Shown here piece by piece: positions 35,877-45,448 of a stretch of DNA of 64,000 nucleotides (position 1 is its first letter; every line of letters begins with the position of its first letter). The notes under the pieces were generated by a model. It did not search any database. It saw only the letters and a list, made by a program, of their open reading frames with translations, and was not told the origin of the DNA. The DNA comes from an uncultured Lachnospira sp. (GTDB lineage Bacteria > Bacillota > Clostridia > Lachnospirales > Lachnospiraceae), in contig CAJUKN010000004.1 of assembly GCA_910587485.1 (NCBI GenBank), positions 62,001 through 126,000 of the forward strand, read 5' to 3'. The translations under genes and the position numbers were made by a program.

Positions 35877-35905
35877 ATATTAACACAAGTTTTTGTTTTA
35901 ATCAA
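35877..35905 (-). promoter_or_regulatory. Candidate promoter of the polysaccharide operon
   Basis: TTGATT, 17 bases, TAATAT on the minus strand, about 95 bases before the acyltransferase start and upstream of the leader hairpin. Confidence 0.55.
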
Positions 35906-35966
35906 TAACTTTCCCTAAATTAGCACAATTTTACACGTCAACTTACAAATCTGTACTTCTTACTAT

Positions 35967-36842
35967 TTAATTTTCCCCTTTGCTCTTTATAAACTGCATT
36001 CCTAATACCAATGCCAAGCCTGCAATACATGCAATAATATGAAATGTATCAAAACTCATTGCTGGCATAGCCTCTTTTAACGTTGTAGGTCCCATCACGA
36101 TGGCATAAAAGGAACCTAACATCATACCCAAAATCATATATACGGTTTGTGTACGAAATTTATCAAGACACACTTTAATAACCTTAACAACGGTTAAAGC
36201 GCCAAATAATATACCCAATCCAAATACAAACAAAGCTGGAAAATAAGCCAAATTAAAATGTAATATTTCTTTTATAGCAGACATGATTGACATATAGACA
36301 CCAAACACTAACAGCAATGTAGAACCTGATATTCCCGGAAGAAACATTGCGGAAATAGCAAACATACCAATAAAAAATAATTTTATGCCCAAGCCGACAG
36401 AAAATGAGGCTAAATCTGAAGTCGCTTCAATTCGTCCATTCAGCCATGTTAATCCAACAACAAACAAGATTCCTAACACAGCAAATAAAATGCCTTTTCC
36501 AACATCTTTATAACTTTCTTTTTCTTCTTTTACAATCAATGGAATTGCACCTGCAATAAAACCAATAAATAAAGAACTAACTACATAGATATGGCTTTCA
36601 AATAGAGAAGATAATACTAATGCAGCCAATGCCATACCAACAATCCACCCTAATCCTAGCTTGATAAGAAAATAGAGCGCATTTTTTCTATCCTCCCCCT
36701 TTTTAAAAGCAATGTCGTGAATAGAACCAATAAATTTATCATAAAACCCCATAATAAATGCTATAGTGCCGCCAGAAACACCCGGCACACTATCCGCTAA
36801 TGCCATGCAAAACCCTTGTATCATTGTGATTATTAATTTCAT
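35967..36842 (-). CDS. popT: DUF368 undecaprenyl-phosphate transporter (PopT-type)
   Basis: A 291-residue membrane protein with about eight to ten helices of the DUF368 family, reported to return undecaprenyl phosphate across the membrane so the carrier can be reused. The signature GFCMALADSVPGVSGGTIAF near the N-terminus and its internal echo MFLPGISGSTLLLVFGVYMS later show the two-fold repeat of the family. ATG 36842 follows AAAGGA by eleven bases; the ORF could extend 21 codons upstream with no ribosome site. Its place beside the polysaccharide locus fits lipid-carrier recycling. Confidence 0.85.
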   Translation of the reverse strand: MKLIITMIQGFCMALADSVPGVSGGTIAFIMGFYDKFIGSIHDIAFKKGEDRKNALYFLIKLGLGWIVGMALAALVLSSLFESHIYVVSSLFIGFIAGAIPLIVKEEKESYKDVGKGILFAVLGILFVVGLTWLNGRIEATSDLASFSVGLGIKLFFIGMFAISAMFLPGISGSTLLLVFGVYMSIMSAIKEILHFNLAYFPALFVFGLGILFGALTVVKVIKVCLDKFRTQTVYMILGMMLGSFYAIVMGPTTLKEAMPAMSFDTFHIIACIAGLALVLGMQFIKSKGEN

Positions 36843-36978
36843 AAAAATATTATTCCTTTCCATAATCTGCTTATTTGATAAACCGTCTACTAGCTTTATG
36901 CACAAGTATCAATCTACGAACTCCATTTGATTTAGCTTGTAAACAGATTGATTTGTAAATTTTTTTCTTGACAACATT

Positions 36979-39900
36979 TCAAAAATCAAACAACGACAAC
37001 TGATTGCTCTCTGCCATCTTTCCCAATATACCTAAGTCACTGAGTTTGTCAATCACCGTCTGACCAATTTTGGCACGTTGGCGCAAATCATCTTTTGATA
37101 AAAACGTTCCATCTCTTGCTGCAATTTCAATACCTTCTCCTGCAACTTCTCCCACTTTATCAATCACTTTAAAAGAAGGCATTATCTTTCCATCTATAAT
37201 TTGAAAATTTCTTGCTTTTGCTTTATAAATATCAATAGGCATAAATTCAAAGCCTCTTGCATACATTTCTTGGACAATGCGCATATCTTTTAACTCGCCT
37301 TCCTCAGCGGCTGTAATATTTCCATCATCTGCTTTTTTCTTATATAAATCAATAAAATAATCCAGTCTATCCCTGCCCATTGTCATCTTTTCATAATCAA
37401 AGTTATTCGCTCGTATGCTGTAGTATGCACAATAATAAGCTAATGGATAAAAAACTTTACAGTATGCAACACGCCACGCCATCATAACATAAGCTGCTGC
37501 ATGTGCTTTTGGAAACATATATTTAATTTTCTTACAAGACCAAATATACCAATCAGGCACATCATGTTTTCGCATAATTTCTTCTTGTTCTGGACTTAAG
37601 CCTTTTCCTTTACGCACTTTTTCCATAATGGTAAATGCTGTTTCACTCTCAATGCCTTTTTGTATCAGATATATCATAATATCATCTCTTGTGCATATTG
37701 CTGTTGAAATCGTTGCTTTTCCTTCTTTTAATAATGTCTGTGCATTGCCAAGCCACACATCAGTACCATGTGAAAGTCCAGCAATTCTTACTAAATCTGA
37801 AAAATATTTTGGTTTTGTATCCATAAGCATCTGCATGGCAAAATCAGTACCAAATTCAGGTATTCCCAATGCGCCAAGCTGACAGCCGCCAATATCTTCT
37901 GGTTTAATTTTTAGCGCTTTGGTTGATTGAAATAAAGACATGACTTCTTTTGAATCCAGTGGAATATCAAGCGGGTCAACCCCTGTCAAATCTTGAAGCA
38001 TACGAATCATCGTCGGGTCAAGATGTCCTAATATATCCAATTTTAAAAGGTTATGGTCGATGCTATGATAATCAAAATGTGTTGTGATAATAGGTGTTGT
38101 CATATCATTAGCAGGATGCTGCACAGGTGTAAAGGAATTGATTTCATCGCCAATCGGAAGCACAACAATTCCGCCCGGATGCTGTCCTGTTGTTCTTCTG
38201 ATATCAATACACCCTTCTGAGATACGCTCTATCTCACATTTTCGCTTAACAATCGCCCTTCCTTCCCGCTCTGATTTTTCTTCAAAATATTTTTTCACAT
38301 ATCCATATGCCGTCTTATCTGCCACCGTGCCGATAGTTCCTGCCTTAAAAGTCTGTCCTTTTCCAAATATAACCTCTGTAAAAGTATGTGCTTTACTTTG
38401 ATATTCATTGGAAAAATTTAAATCAATATCTGGTTCTTTATTTCCCTTAAAACCTAAAAAGGTCTCAAACGGTATATCAAAACCTAATTTATTTAATTTA
38501 TGTCCACATTTCGGACAATTTTTATCGGGCATATCACACCCTGCACCGCCAGAAAATTGTTTTACTTCTTCCGAATCAAATTCATTGTAAAAACAATTGG
38601 GACATAAATAGTGTGGACTTAATGGATTTACTTCTGTAATTCCCGCCATTGTCGCAGCAAACGACGAGCCAACAGAACCTCTTGAACCTACCAAATAACC
38701 GTCATCATTGGATTTCCACACCAATTTTTGCGCAATAATATACATAACGGAATATCCATTACTAATAATAGAATTTAATTCTCTGTCAAGACGTTCTCTC
38801 ACAATATCTGGCAATGGATTTCCATATAATTCATGCGCTTTGTCATTACATATTTTTCGTAACATTTGGTCTGAATTTTCAATAACGGGAGGGCGTTTAT
38901 CTGGTCGAACAGGAATAATATTTTCACACATATCAAGAATTTTATTGGTGTTTGTCACAACAATTTCATAAGCCTTATCGCTTCCAAGATAATCAAACTC
39001 ATGCAGCATCTCCTCTGTTGTGTGAAGATACAACGGTGCTTGATTATCTGCATCGGCAAAGCCTTTGCCTGCCATAATAATCCGACGATAAATTTCATCT
39101 TCTGGATTTAAAAAATGGACATCACAGGTCGCCACTACTGGCTTTTTTAACTTATCGCCAAGTTCAATAATTCGTCGATTTAGATTTCGCAAATCTTCTT
39201 CATCTTTTACATAACAATCCTCTTTATCTATCATAAATCGATTATTTCCAAGCGGCTGTATTTCAAGATAATCATAAAAATCGGCTATCCTTACAATTTC
39301 GGCTTCTGAACGACCATTTAAGAGTGCTTGAAACAACTCGCCTGCCTCACAAGCACTCCCCACAATAAGCCCTTCACGATACTTATTCACAAGACTTTTT
39401 GGTATTTTAGGAAAACGACTAAAATACTGCAAATGCGATGCAGAAATTAGTTTATATAAGTTAATTCGTCCCATCTCGCTCGATGCCAATATAATACAAT
39501 GATATTGATGCAGCTTTTTTATTGCATTTTCATCTAATTTTCCCTTATTATTTAATGTATCTAAATTGTCAATATCTCTATCTTTTAACATCTCCATCAT
39601 CTTTAAATAAATATGTGCTGTGGCTTCTGCATCATCAACTGCTCTATGATGGTTTTCTAAAGACACTTTAAGATGTTTACAAAGCGTATCTAATTTATAA
39701 TTATGTAAATTAGGTATAATAAACTGTCCTAACATTACGGTATCTAGTATTGTAGGATTCCATGCTATTCCAAGATTTGCCGCCTTATTCATAATAAAAC
39801 TTGTATCAAACCGTGCATTATGCGCCACAACAACTGCATGTTCACAAAATGCTAAAAATTCAGGAAGTACAACTTCAATAGGCGGTTCATTTAGAACCAT

Positions 39901-41490
39901 CGCATCATTAATTTTTGTAAGTTCTTCAATTCTAAATGGAATGGGTATCTTTGGATTAACAAACCGGCTAAATCGGTCTATAATTTGACCTTTTGATATC
40001 TTTACAGCACCTATCTCAATAATACAGTCAAATTCTGCCGAAAACCCAGTTGTCTCAATATCAAATACAACTACTGTATCATCAAGGCTTTGCCCATGCG
40101 AATTGGTTACAATGGTCATGGTATCATCCACTAAATAGGCTTCCACTCCATAAATGATTTTAAAGTCCAGTTCTTTTTCTTTTTTCTTATAATCGCCTTT
40201 TATTTTATCGATTGTATGATAGGCTTCCGTAAATGCCTGAACAACGCCATGGTCTGTAATCGCAATTCCCTTATGTCCCCATTTAATAGCCTGTTTTATA
40301 ATATCCGATACAGAAGATACACCATCCATATCGCTCATTTTGGTATGACAGTGCAGCTCCACTCGCTTGTTTAATGCAAGGTCGTTTCTTTCTGTTCTTG
40401 TATCAGAATGTTTCCTAATTCCCCACACATTTGTAATGGATATTTCTTGGTCATATTTATCTATTGTTGCGGCTCCTCTAATTTTTAAAAAAGCACCTTT
40501 TTTTATATATTCTTTTACTTCAGGAAGCTGCTCATCTCTTAAAAATATTTTTACAGTAATCGTATCTGTAAAATCGGTCACATCAAATATTAATATGGTT
40601 CGCTCATTTCGGATAGGTCGCTCATCAACTTTACGAACCATACCTGCAATAATAATTTCACCTATTGCAGAATCAACCTGTTCAATAGGTGTTATATCGC
40701 CATCAAAATCCTTACCAAACAATACGTCGTCATTGGCTGGTTTTCTTTTATAAAACTCATTGTTGTCTGCTTTATATGTGTTTCCTGAATAAAAAGACGA
40801 TTTTTGAACAGAGGACTTATTGTCAGTATTGGTATTGTTGTTGCTTTTTCTTTTTGTTGTCATATTTTTGCTTTCTGCTGCCTCGTTTTCTTTAGCTATA
40901 TTCATATTTTTTTCAATCTGTGCAACCCTTAAAGACAACTTATGCCTATTTTCTTTCTCATAATGACTCTCTTCTTTTTTGGCATATTGATAGATAACAT
41001 CAATCTCCATATGAAATCGATTTAAAAACACTTTGCTAAAATAATCTTTTAAATCATCAGCATATGTTCTGGACATAAAACCATCCTCCAATGTAATGAC
41101 AAGACAATCTTCGCCTTGAAATTCAACAGTGGAGGTTTTTAGAACATTATATTGCAGCATCCAGTATTTTTCCAATTCAAATAGTATACTATTATAATAT
41201 AATTCCATTATCTTCTTGGGGGTATACTGTGTAGAAAGATGATATCGGTCAATAATGCGCACATCCATATTTTTCATTTTAAATACTTGTCTTTTGAGTG
41301 CATCCTCAACTTGATATAAGACAGGCTTTTCAATAAGCCTGTCACTCTCTATATATATCTTTGCCATAGAATTTGTAGATGTTTTTGACACCCGAACAAC
41401 TTGTGTATCTTCCATATATACATACAATTCTTCGGGTACTTTTAAAGACCAAAATACTTCAAAAAATTTATTTTTCACACCAATCTCCAT
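36979..41490 (-). CDS. polC: DNA polymerase III alpha subunit, Gram-positive PolC type
   Basis: The main replicative polymerase of low-GC Gram-positives, with built-in proofreading. Domains in order: N-terminal domain (1-200), a low-complexity linker (205-250), an OB-fold (about 270-360), the PHP domain (ELHCHTKMSDMDG from about 378) split by a DnaQ-like exonuclease (TVVVFDIETTGF from about 472, with a VVAHNARFD motif), then the polymerase palm with PDIDLNFSNEYQ, and the C-terminal region. 1503 residues is normal. The start is ATG 41490 after AAAGG; a GTG four codons later after GGAG is possible. Confidence 0.97.
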   Translation of the reverse strand: MEIGVKNKFFEVFWSLKVPEELYVYMEDTQVVRVSKTSTNSMAKIYIESDRLIEKPVLYQVEDALKRQVFKMKNMDVRIIDRYHLSTQYTPKKIMELYYNSILFELEKYWMLQYNVLKTSTVEFQGEDCLVITLEDGFMSRTYADDLKDYFSKVFLNRFHMEIDVIYQYAKKEESHYEKENRHKLSLRVAQIEKNMNIAKENEAAESKNMTTKRKSNNNTNTDNKSSVQKSSFYSGNTYKADNNEFYKRKPANDDVLFGKDFDGDITPIEQVDSAIGEIIIAGMVRKVDERPIRNERTILIFDVTDFTDTITVKIFLRDEQLPEVKEYIKKGAFLKIRGAATIDKYDQEISITNVWGIRKHSDTRTERNDLALNKRVELHCHTKMSDMDGVSSVSDIIKQAIKWGHKGIAITDHGVVQAFTEAYHTIDKIKGDYKKKEKELDFKIIYGVEAYLVDDTMTIVTNSHGQSLDDTVVVFDIETTGFSAEFDCIIEIGAVKISKGQIIDRFSRFVNPKIPIPFRIEELTKINDAMVLNEPPIEVVLPEFLAFCEHAVVVAHNARFDTSFIMNKAANLGIAWNPTILDTVMLGQFIIPNLHNYKLDTLCKHLKVSLENHHRAVDDAEATAHIYLKMMEMLKDRDIDNLDTLNNKGKLDENAIKKLHQYHCIILASSEMGRINLYKLISASHLQYFSRFPKIPKSLVNKYREGLIVGSACEAGELFQALLNGRSEAEIVRIADFYDYLEIQPLGNNRFMIDKEDCYVKDEEDLRNLNRRIIELGDKLKKPVVATCDVHFLNPEDEIYRRIIMAGKGFADADNQAPLYLHTTEEMLHEFDYLGSDKAYEIVVTNTNKILDMCENIIPVRPDKRPPVIENSDQMLRKICNDKAHELYGNPLPDIVRERLDRELNSIISNGYSVMYIIAQKLVWKSNDDGYLVGSRGSVGSSFAATMAGITEVNPLSPHYLCPNCFYNEFDSEEVKQFSGGAGCDMPDKNCPKCGHKLNKLGFDIPFETFLGFKGNKEPDIDLNFSNEYQSKAHTFTEVIFGKGQTFKAGTIGTVADKTAYGYVKKYFEEKSEREGRAIVKRKCEIERISEGCIDIRRTTGQHPGGIVVLPIGDEINSFTPVQHPANDMTTPIITTHFDYHSIDHNLLKLDILGHLDPTMIRMLQDLTGVDPLDIPLDSKEVMSLFQSTKALKIKPEDIGGCQLGALGIPEFGTDFAMQMLMDTKPKYFSDLVRIAGLSHGTDVWLGNAQTLLKEGKATISTAICTRDDIMIYLIQKGIESETAFTIMEKVRKGKGLSPEQEEIMRKHDVPDWYIWSCKKIKYMFPKAHAAAYVMMAWRVAYCKVFYPLAYYCAYYSIRANNFDYEKMTMGRDRLDYFIDLYKKKADDGNITAAEEGELKDMRIVQEMYARGFEFMPIDIYKAKARNFQIIDGKIMPSFKVIDKVGEVAGEGIEIAARDGTFLSKDDLRQRAKIGQTVIDKLSDLGILGKMAESNQLSLFDF

Positions 41491-41527
41491 GCTGTAACCT
41501 TTAAAAATCTATTACTTTTAAAATTAA

Positions 41528-42574
41528 CTATTGATTCCAATTATCTAATTCATATTTTAATGCATCAAGTAATTGACTTTCATCAACCTTTTTAATCACT
41601 TCGCCATTTTTTATTAAAACACCGCAGCCATCTCCTCCAGCAATACCTAAATCGGCCTCTTTTGCCTCGCCGGGTCCATTAACCACACATCCCATAACGG
41701 CTAATTTTAAATTCAAATTATAATTGGCTGCCATCTCTTCAACCTTTGTTGCAAGACCAATTAAATCAATTTGTGTTCTTCCGCATGTAGGGCAGGAAAC
41801 CACTTCAATTCCACCTTTTCTAAGTCCTAATGTCTTTAATATAATCTTGGCAGCTTCGACCTCTTTTACAGGGTCATCTGTCAAAGATACTCTTATTGTA
41901 TCGCCAATTCCTTGATTTAAAATAATTCCAAGCCCTATAGCAGACTTAATGCTTCCGGAAAAAATGGTTCCAGATTCAGTAATACCTACATGCAATGGAT
42001 AATCGGTCTTTTTCGCTATGATTTCATGCGCTTTTACACACATCATAACATCTGAAGACTTTATACTGATAACCATATTATCATATCCAAATGATTCAAT
42101 TATTTTCACTTTGTCAAGTGCGCTTTCTACCAATCCTTCAGCAGTCACACCATGATATTTTTCTATCAATTCTTTTTCAAGAGAACCACTATTAACACCA
42201 ACGCGTATTGGAATCTTTCGCTCCTTTGCAACGGCAATAACCGCTTCAATTTTTTCTTTGCCCCCAATATTACCAGGATTAATACGAATTTTATCAGCGC
42301 CATTTTCCATTGCTGCAATCGCCATTCGATAGTCAAAATGTATATCAGCTACTAACGGTATATGAATTTGTTTCTTTATTTGACTGATAGCCTCTGCTGC
42401 CTTTTGGTTAGGAACTGTACAACGCACAATCTGACAACCTGCAGCTTCTAACTTTAATATCTGTGTAACTGTAGCTGGGACATTTTCTGTTTTTGTATTC
42501 GTCATAGACTGAATGGCAATCGGATTTCCACCACCAATCAAACAATCGCCTATTTGAACTGTTTTTGTATTCAT
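41528..42574 (-). CDS. ispG: 4-hydroxy-3-methylbut-2-enyl diphosphate synthase (IspG)
   Basis: An iron-sulfur enzyme of the methylerythritol phosphate route, turning MEcPP into HMBPP. The [4Fe-4S] ligands are seen in VSCPTCGRTQ and CVVNGPGEAKEADLGIAGG, with the TIM-barrel opening GGGNPIAIQSMTNT. 348 residues is normal for the short bacterial form. Its reductant is probably ferredoxin or flavodoxin. It is grouped with dxr, uppS and cdsA, as isoprenoid-lipid genes commonly are. Confidence 0.96.
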   Translation of the reverse strand: MNTKTVQIGDCLIGGGNPIAIQSMTNTKTENVPATVTQILKLEAAGCQIVRCTVPNQKAAEAISQIKKQIHIPLVADIHFDYRMAIAAMENGADKIRINPGNIGGKEKIEAVIAVAKERKIPIRVGVNSGSLEKELIEKYHGVTAEGLVESALDKVKIIESFGYDNMVISIKSSDVMMCVKAHEIIAKKTDYPLHVGITESGTIFSGSIKSAIGLGIILNQGIGDTIRVSLTDDPVKEVEAAKIILKTLGLRKGGIEVVSCPTCGRTQIDLIGLATKVEEMAANYNLNLKLAVMGCVVNGPGEAKEADLGIAGGDGCGVLIKNGEVIKKVDESQLLDALKYELDNWNQ

Positions 42575-42630
42575 TGATTTTTCCTCTTTTTAAATTCTTT
42601 ACAATCAACAGGTAAGTCTAATTCCTAGTC

Positions 42631-42661
42631 AAAGCGGGAGGCTTTCCTGATGAGGTTAAAA
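42631..42661 (+). repeat. Copy 2 of the hairpin-plus-GATGAGGTTAAAA motif
   Basis: AAAGC/GCTTT hairpin (GGGAG loop, 42631-42645) followed by CCTGATGAGGTTAAAA. The tail runs into the rseP stop codon. It matches the tail of the element at 4.8 kb and a shorter copy at 50771. Confidence 0.5.
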
Positions 42662-44002
42662 TAAATTTACAATATCCTTTACAAATACATAAACTGCCAA
42701 TATCATTAACAGCACCATTCCAACCAAATGAACAACCCCTTCATGTTCCTTTTTAATCGGTTTTCCTCTCAACACTTCTATAATAAGAAACAGTAATTTT
42801 CCTCCATCTAGTCCCGGAATTGGCAATAGATTCATCACACCAAGATTGGCACTAAGCATCACGATAAAATTAGTTACATTTAAAAATACGTACCATGCCC
42901 CATCTTGTCTGCTTTCTTCCACAACAGTACTAACGGCATCAACAATTCCCACTGGTCCTGATAAGTCATTGACACCAACTTTGCCTGTAAACATCATTCC
43001 CACACTTTTTACAACAACTTCTATCCAATAGCCAACCTCTTTAAACGCATTGCCTATCGTTGCCGCAGGTCCCACCTTGATTCGGTTTCCATAACAAGCC
43101 ATTCCTGTCACATAGCCTGAATTTTCTACTAATTTTGGTGTAACTTGAAGTGTTTGTGTCGTTCCATCTCTGCTAATAACCACATCTATCGTCTTTTCTT
43201 TTGTCTCTTTCAAAATGTCGGTCAATGTTAATTCATTGGTAATCTTTTTCCCATCAAGAGAAACAACAATATCTCCTTTTTTTAGTCCTGCTTCTTCTGC
43301 CGCAGAATTTTCAACAATACTGTCAATCAACGTATTATTTGTCACAACAACACCTAACATATAAGATGAATTAGTTACATACTCTGGTATAACTGTTGTT
43401 TTAAATTCCTGACCATCCCTTTTATAAACAATGTCCATTGTCTCGCCTTCATGGTAACTGTTATAAAAAAAGTATTCTCTTGCAAAAGACATTTTATCCT
43501 TATTAATACTAACAATCTCATCACCAACTTGCAAGCCCGCTGCAGATGCTGGAGAATTTTCTTGTACAACATCAATTCTGCAAGGGTCAACACCAACAGA
43601 ACCAATCACTATAATTGCTCCTACAAAGGCAAGGATAAAGTTAAAAAATGGACCTGCCAATTCAATCGCAATTCTTGCCCAAACTGGTTTATTGTTGTAT
43701 GTCCTGCTCTCATCATACTGTTTTAATAAATTTTTATATTTACTGTCCTTTTCTTCTTCGTCATCCTCATCTTCCCTTGCTGCCTCGATAAGTTCATTGC
43801 CAAGCATAAGGCAATAACCGCCAAATGGAATCAGCTTCAGGCAGTATTCCGTATCATTTTTCTTAAAGTGAAGCAATTTGGGACCAAACCCAATAGCAAA
43901 CTCTAAAACAACGACACCATTTGCTTTTGCTAAAATAAAATGCCCAAATTCATGGACAAGTATAAGCAATCCTAAAATCACTATTGCTAATAAAATATTC
44001 AT
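42656..44002 (-). CDS. rseP: RIP metalloprotease RseP / site-2 protease
   Basis: A membrane zinc protease that cuts substrates within the membrane, for example anti-sigma factors or signal peptides. The zinc site HEFGH is at residues 17-21 in the first helix; a second motif NLLPIPGLDGGKLLF near the end supplies the third ligand. Two PDZ-like domains lie between, each opening with an 'NSPASAAGLQVGDEI' or 'NSAAEEAGLKKGDIV' segment. An acidic insert (EDEDDEEEKDS) lies at about 80-92. 448 residues is slightly long for the family because of the insert. The stop codon lies inside the repeat tail described at 42631-42661. Confidence 0.94.
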   Translation of the reverse strand: MNILLAIVILGLLILVHEFGHFILAKANGVVVLEFAIGFGPKLLHFKKNDTEYCLKLIPFGGYCLMLGNELIEAAREDEDDEEEKDSKYKNLLKQYDESRTYNNKPVWARIAIELAGPFFNFILAFVGAIIVIGSVGVDPCRIDVVQENSPASAAGLQVGDEIVSINKDKMSFAREYFFYNSYHEGETMDIVYKRDGQEFKTTVIPEYVTNSSYMLGVVVTNNTLIDSIVENSAAEEAGLKKGDIVVSLDGKKITNELTLTDILKETKEKTIDVVISRDGTTQTLQVTPKLVENSGYVTGMACYGNRIKVGPAATIGNAFKEVGYWIEVVVKSVGMMFTGKVGVNDLSGPVGIVDAVSTVVEESRQDGAWYVFLNVTNFIVMLSANLGVMNLLPIPGLDGGKLLFLIIEVLRGKPIKKEHEGVVHLVGMVLLMILAVYVFVKDIVNLF

Positions 44003-44067
44003 ATAAATTAATAACCATGCCTTTCTAAAAAGTCCATCTTTATGTGCAACATATTATTTATATCTGT

Positions 44068-44191
44068 TTACTAAATAATTTTCAATTACCAAATAATTAA
44101 AAATTACTAAATAATTGTCAATCATCAAATAAATAAAAATTACTAAATAATTGTCAATTACTAAACAAATTAGAAATTATTTAGTAATTCA
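44068..44191 (-). repeat. 18-bp tandem repeat array between dxr and rseP
   Basis: Six imperfect copies of an 18-base unit (type TTACTAAATAATTGTCAA alternating with TTACCAAATAATTAAAAA, so a 36-base higher-order period) run from 44068 to about 44175. The dxr 3' end carries the unit in inverted orientation, so the last copy and the dxr end form a hairpin AATTACTAAA/TTTAGTAATT over the stop codon. Confidence 0.75.
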
Positions 44192-45309
44192 TAAACCGCC
44201 TGTTCTGTTTCTAGTATCTGTTCTACATTTGGATTATCAATAAATGAAATTGTGTTTATAGCATATTCTATCATATCGTAAATTTGCACAAAAGTAATTT
44301 TTTCATTTAAAAAACAACGAACAGCATACTCATTAGCAGCATTAAATACCGTTGGAATATTGCCACCTTTTTTAGCTGCCTTATAGGCATACGCCAACCC
44401 TTTAAACGTCTCTATATCTGGCTTTTCAAATGTAATCTGTCCAAGTTCATAAAAATTAAGCGGCTTAACATCCAGCGTTCTACGATTTGGATAATACAAC
44501 GCATATTGTATCGGAAGGCGCATATCTGGACTGCCCATCTGTGCCATAACACTTCCATCAACAAACTGTACCATAGAATGAATAACACTCTGCGGCTGCA
44601 CAACAACTTGTATTTTATCAAAAGACACACCAAACAACCATTGTGCCTCAATAACTTCTAATCCTTTATTAACCATTGTAGAAGAATCAATCGTGATTTT
44701 CTTTCCCATTGCCCAATTTGGATGCTTTAGCGCGTCTTCTAGTTTAACATGTTTTAAAAATTCTACATTTTTTCCCCTAAACGGTCCTCCAGAAGCTGTA
44801 AGAAGTATTTTATCAAGTTCTTTTTTATTTTCTCCATGAAGACACTGAAATATTGCAGAATGTTCACTGTCAACCGGATAAATAGAAACACCCTTTTCTC
44901 TTGCCAACTTCATAATAATATGACCTGCTGTGACAAGCGTTTCTTTGTTTGCCAACGCAATATCTTTATGTGCTTTAATTGCTTCTATTGTTGGAACAAT
45001 CCCCATCATTCCAACCACAGCAGTGACGACCATATCTGCTGAATTGATTGTAGCTGCCTCTATCAATCCCTGTGAACCATATACTATCTTGATATTCATA
45101 TCTGAAACAAGAAGTTTTAATTCATCGGCACCTTCCTTTGTGGCTACACACGCTAATTGTGGCTTAAACTCTCGTATCTGCTTTGCTAATTTGTCAATTC
45201 TTGTTCCTGCTGCCAACGCGACAACCTGAATATCTTTATTATCTCTTACAACTTGAAGTGTCTGTGTCCCAATGGAACCTGTAGAACCCAATAATGATAT
45301 ATTTTTCAT
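44170..45309 (-). CDS. dxr: 1-deoxy-D-xylulose 5-phosphate reductoisomerase
   Basis: Converts DXP to MEP with NADPH, the first committed step of the methylerythritol route. LLGSTGSIGTQTLQV is the nucleotide-binding loop; ALANKETLVTAG and PVDSEHSAIFQCL carry the metal and substrate residues; GPFRGKN and KKITIDSSTMVNKGLEVIEA follow. 379 residues is normal. Its last codons lie in the tandem-repeat region. Confidence 0.97.
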   Translation of the reverse strand: MKNISLLGSTGSIGTQTLQVVRDNKDIQVVALAAGTRIDKLAKQIREFKPQLACVATKEGADELKLLVSDMNIKIVYGSQGLIEAATINSADMVVTAVVGMMGIVPTIEAIKAHKDIALANKETLVTAGHIIMKLAREKGVSIYPVDSEHSAIFQCLHGENKKELDKILLTASGGPFRGKNVEFLKHVKLEDALKHPNWAMGKKITIDSSTMVNKGLEVIEAQWLFGVSFDKIQVVVQPQSVIHSMVQFVDGSVMAQMGSPDMRLPIQYALYYPNRRTLDVKPLNFYELGQITFEKPDIETFKGLAYAYKAAKKGGNIPTVFNAANEYAVRCFLNEKITFVQIYDMIEYAINTISFIDNPNVEQILETEQAVYELLNNF

Positions 45310-45448
45310 AATTATTTCAACTGCACTTTCACTATTTTTTTGTTTTGCAATAACCGAATAATTGATATTATTTACAACTACTTAGAACCTATTTGTTATG
45401 ATAACACAAGTACTTTTGCACATTAAAACAAAGTATAAATATAAACAT

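Noticed and set aside
44068..44175. Regular repeats resembling a small CRISPR array
   Set aside because: Units are contiguous with no unique spacers, imperfect, 18 bases long and AT-rich; no cas genes nearby.
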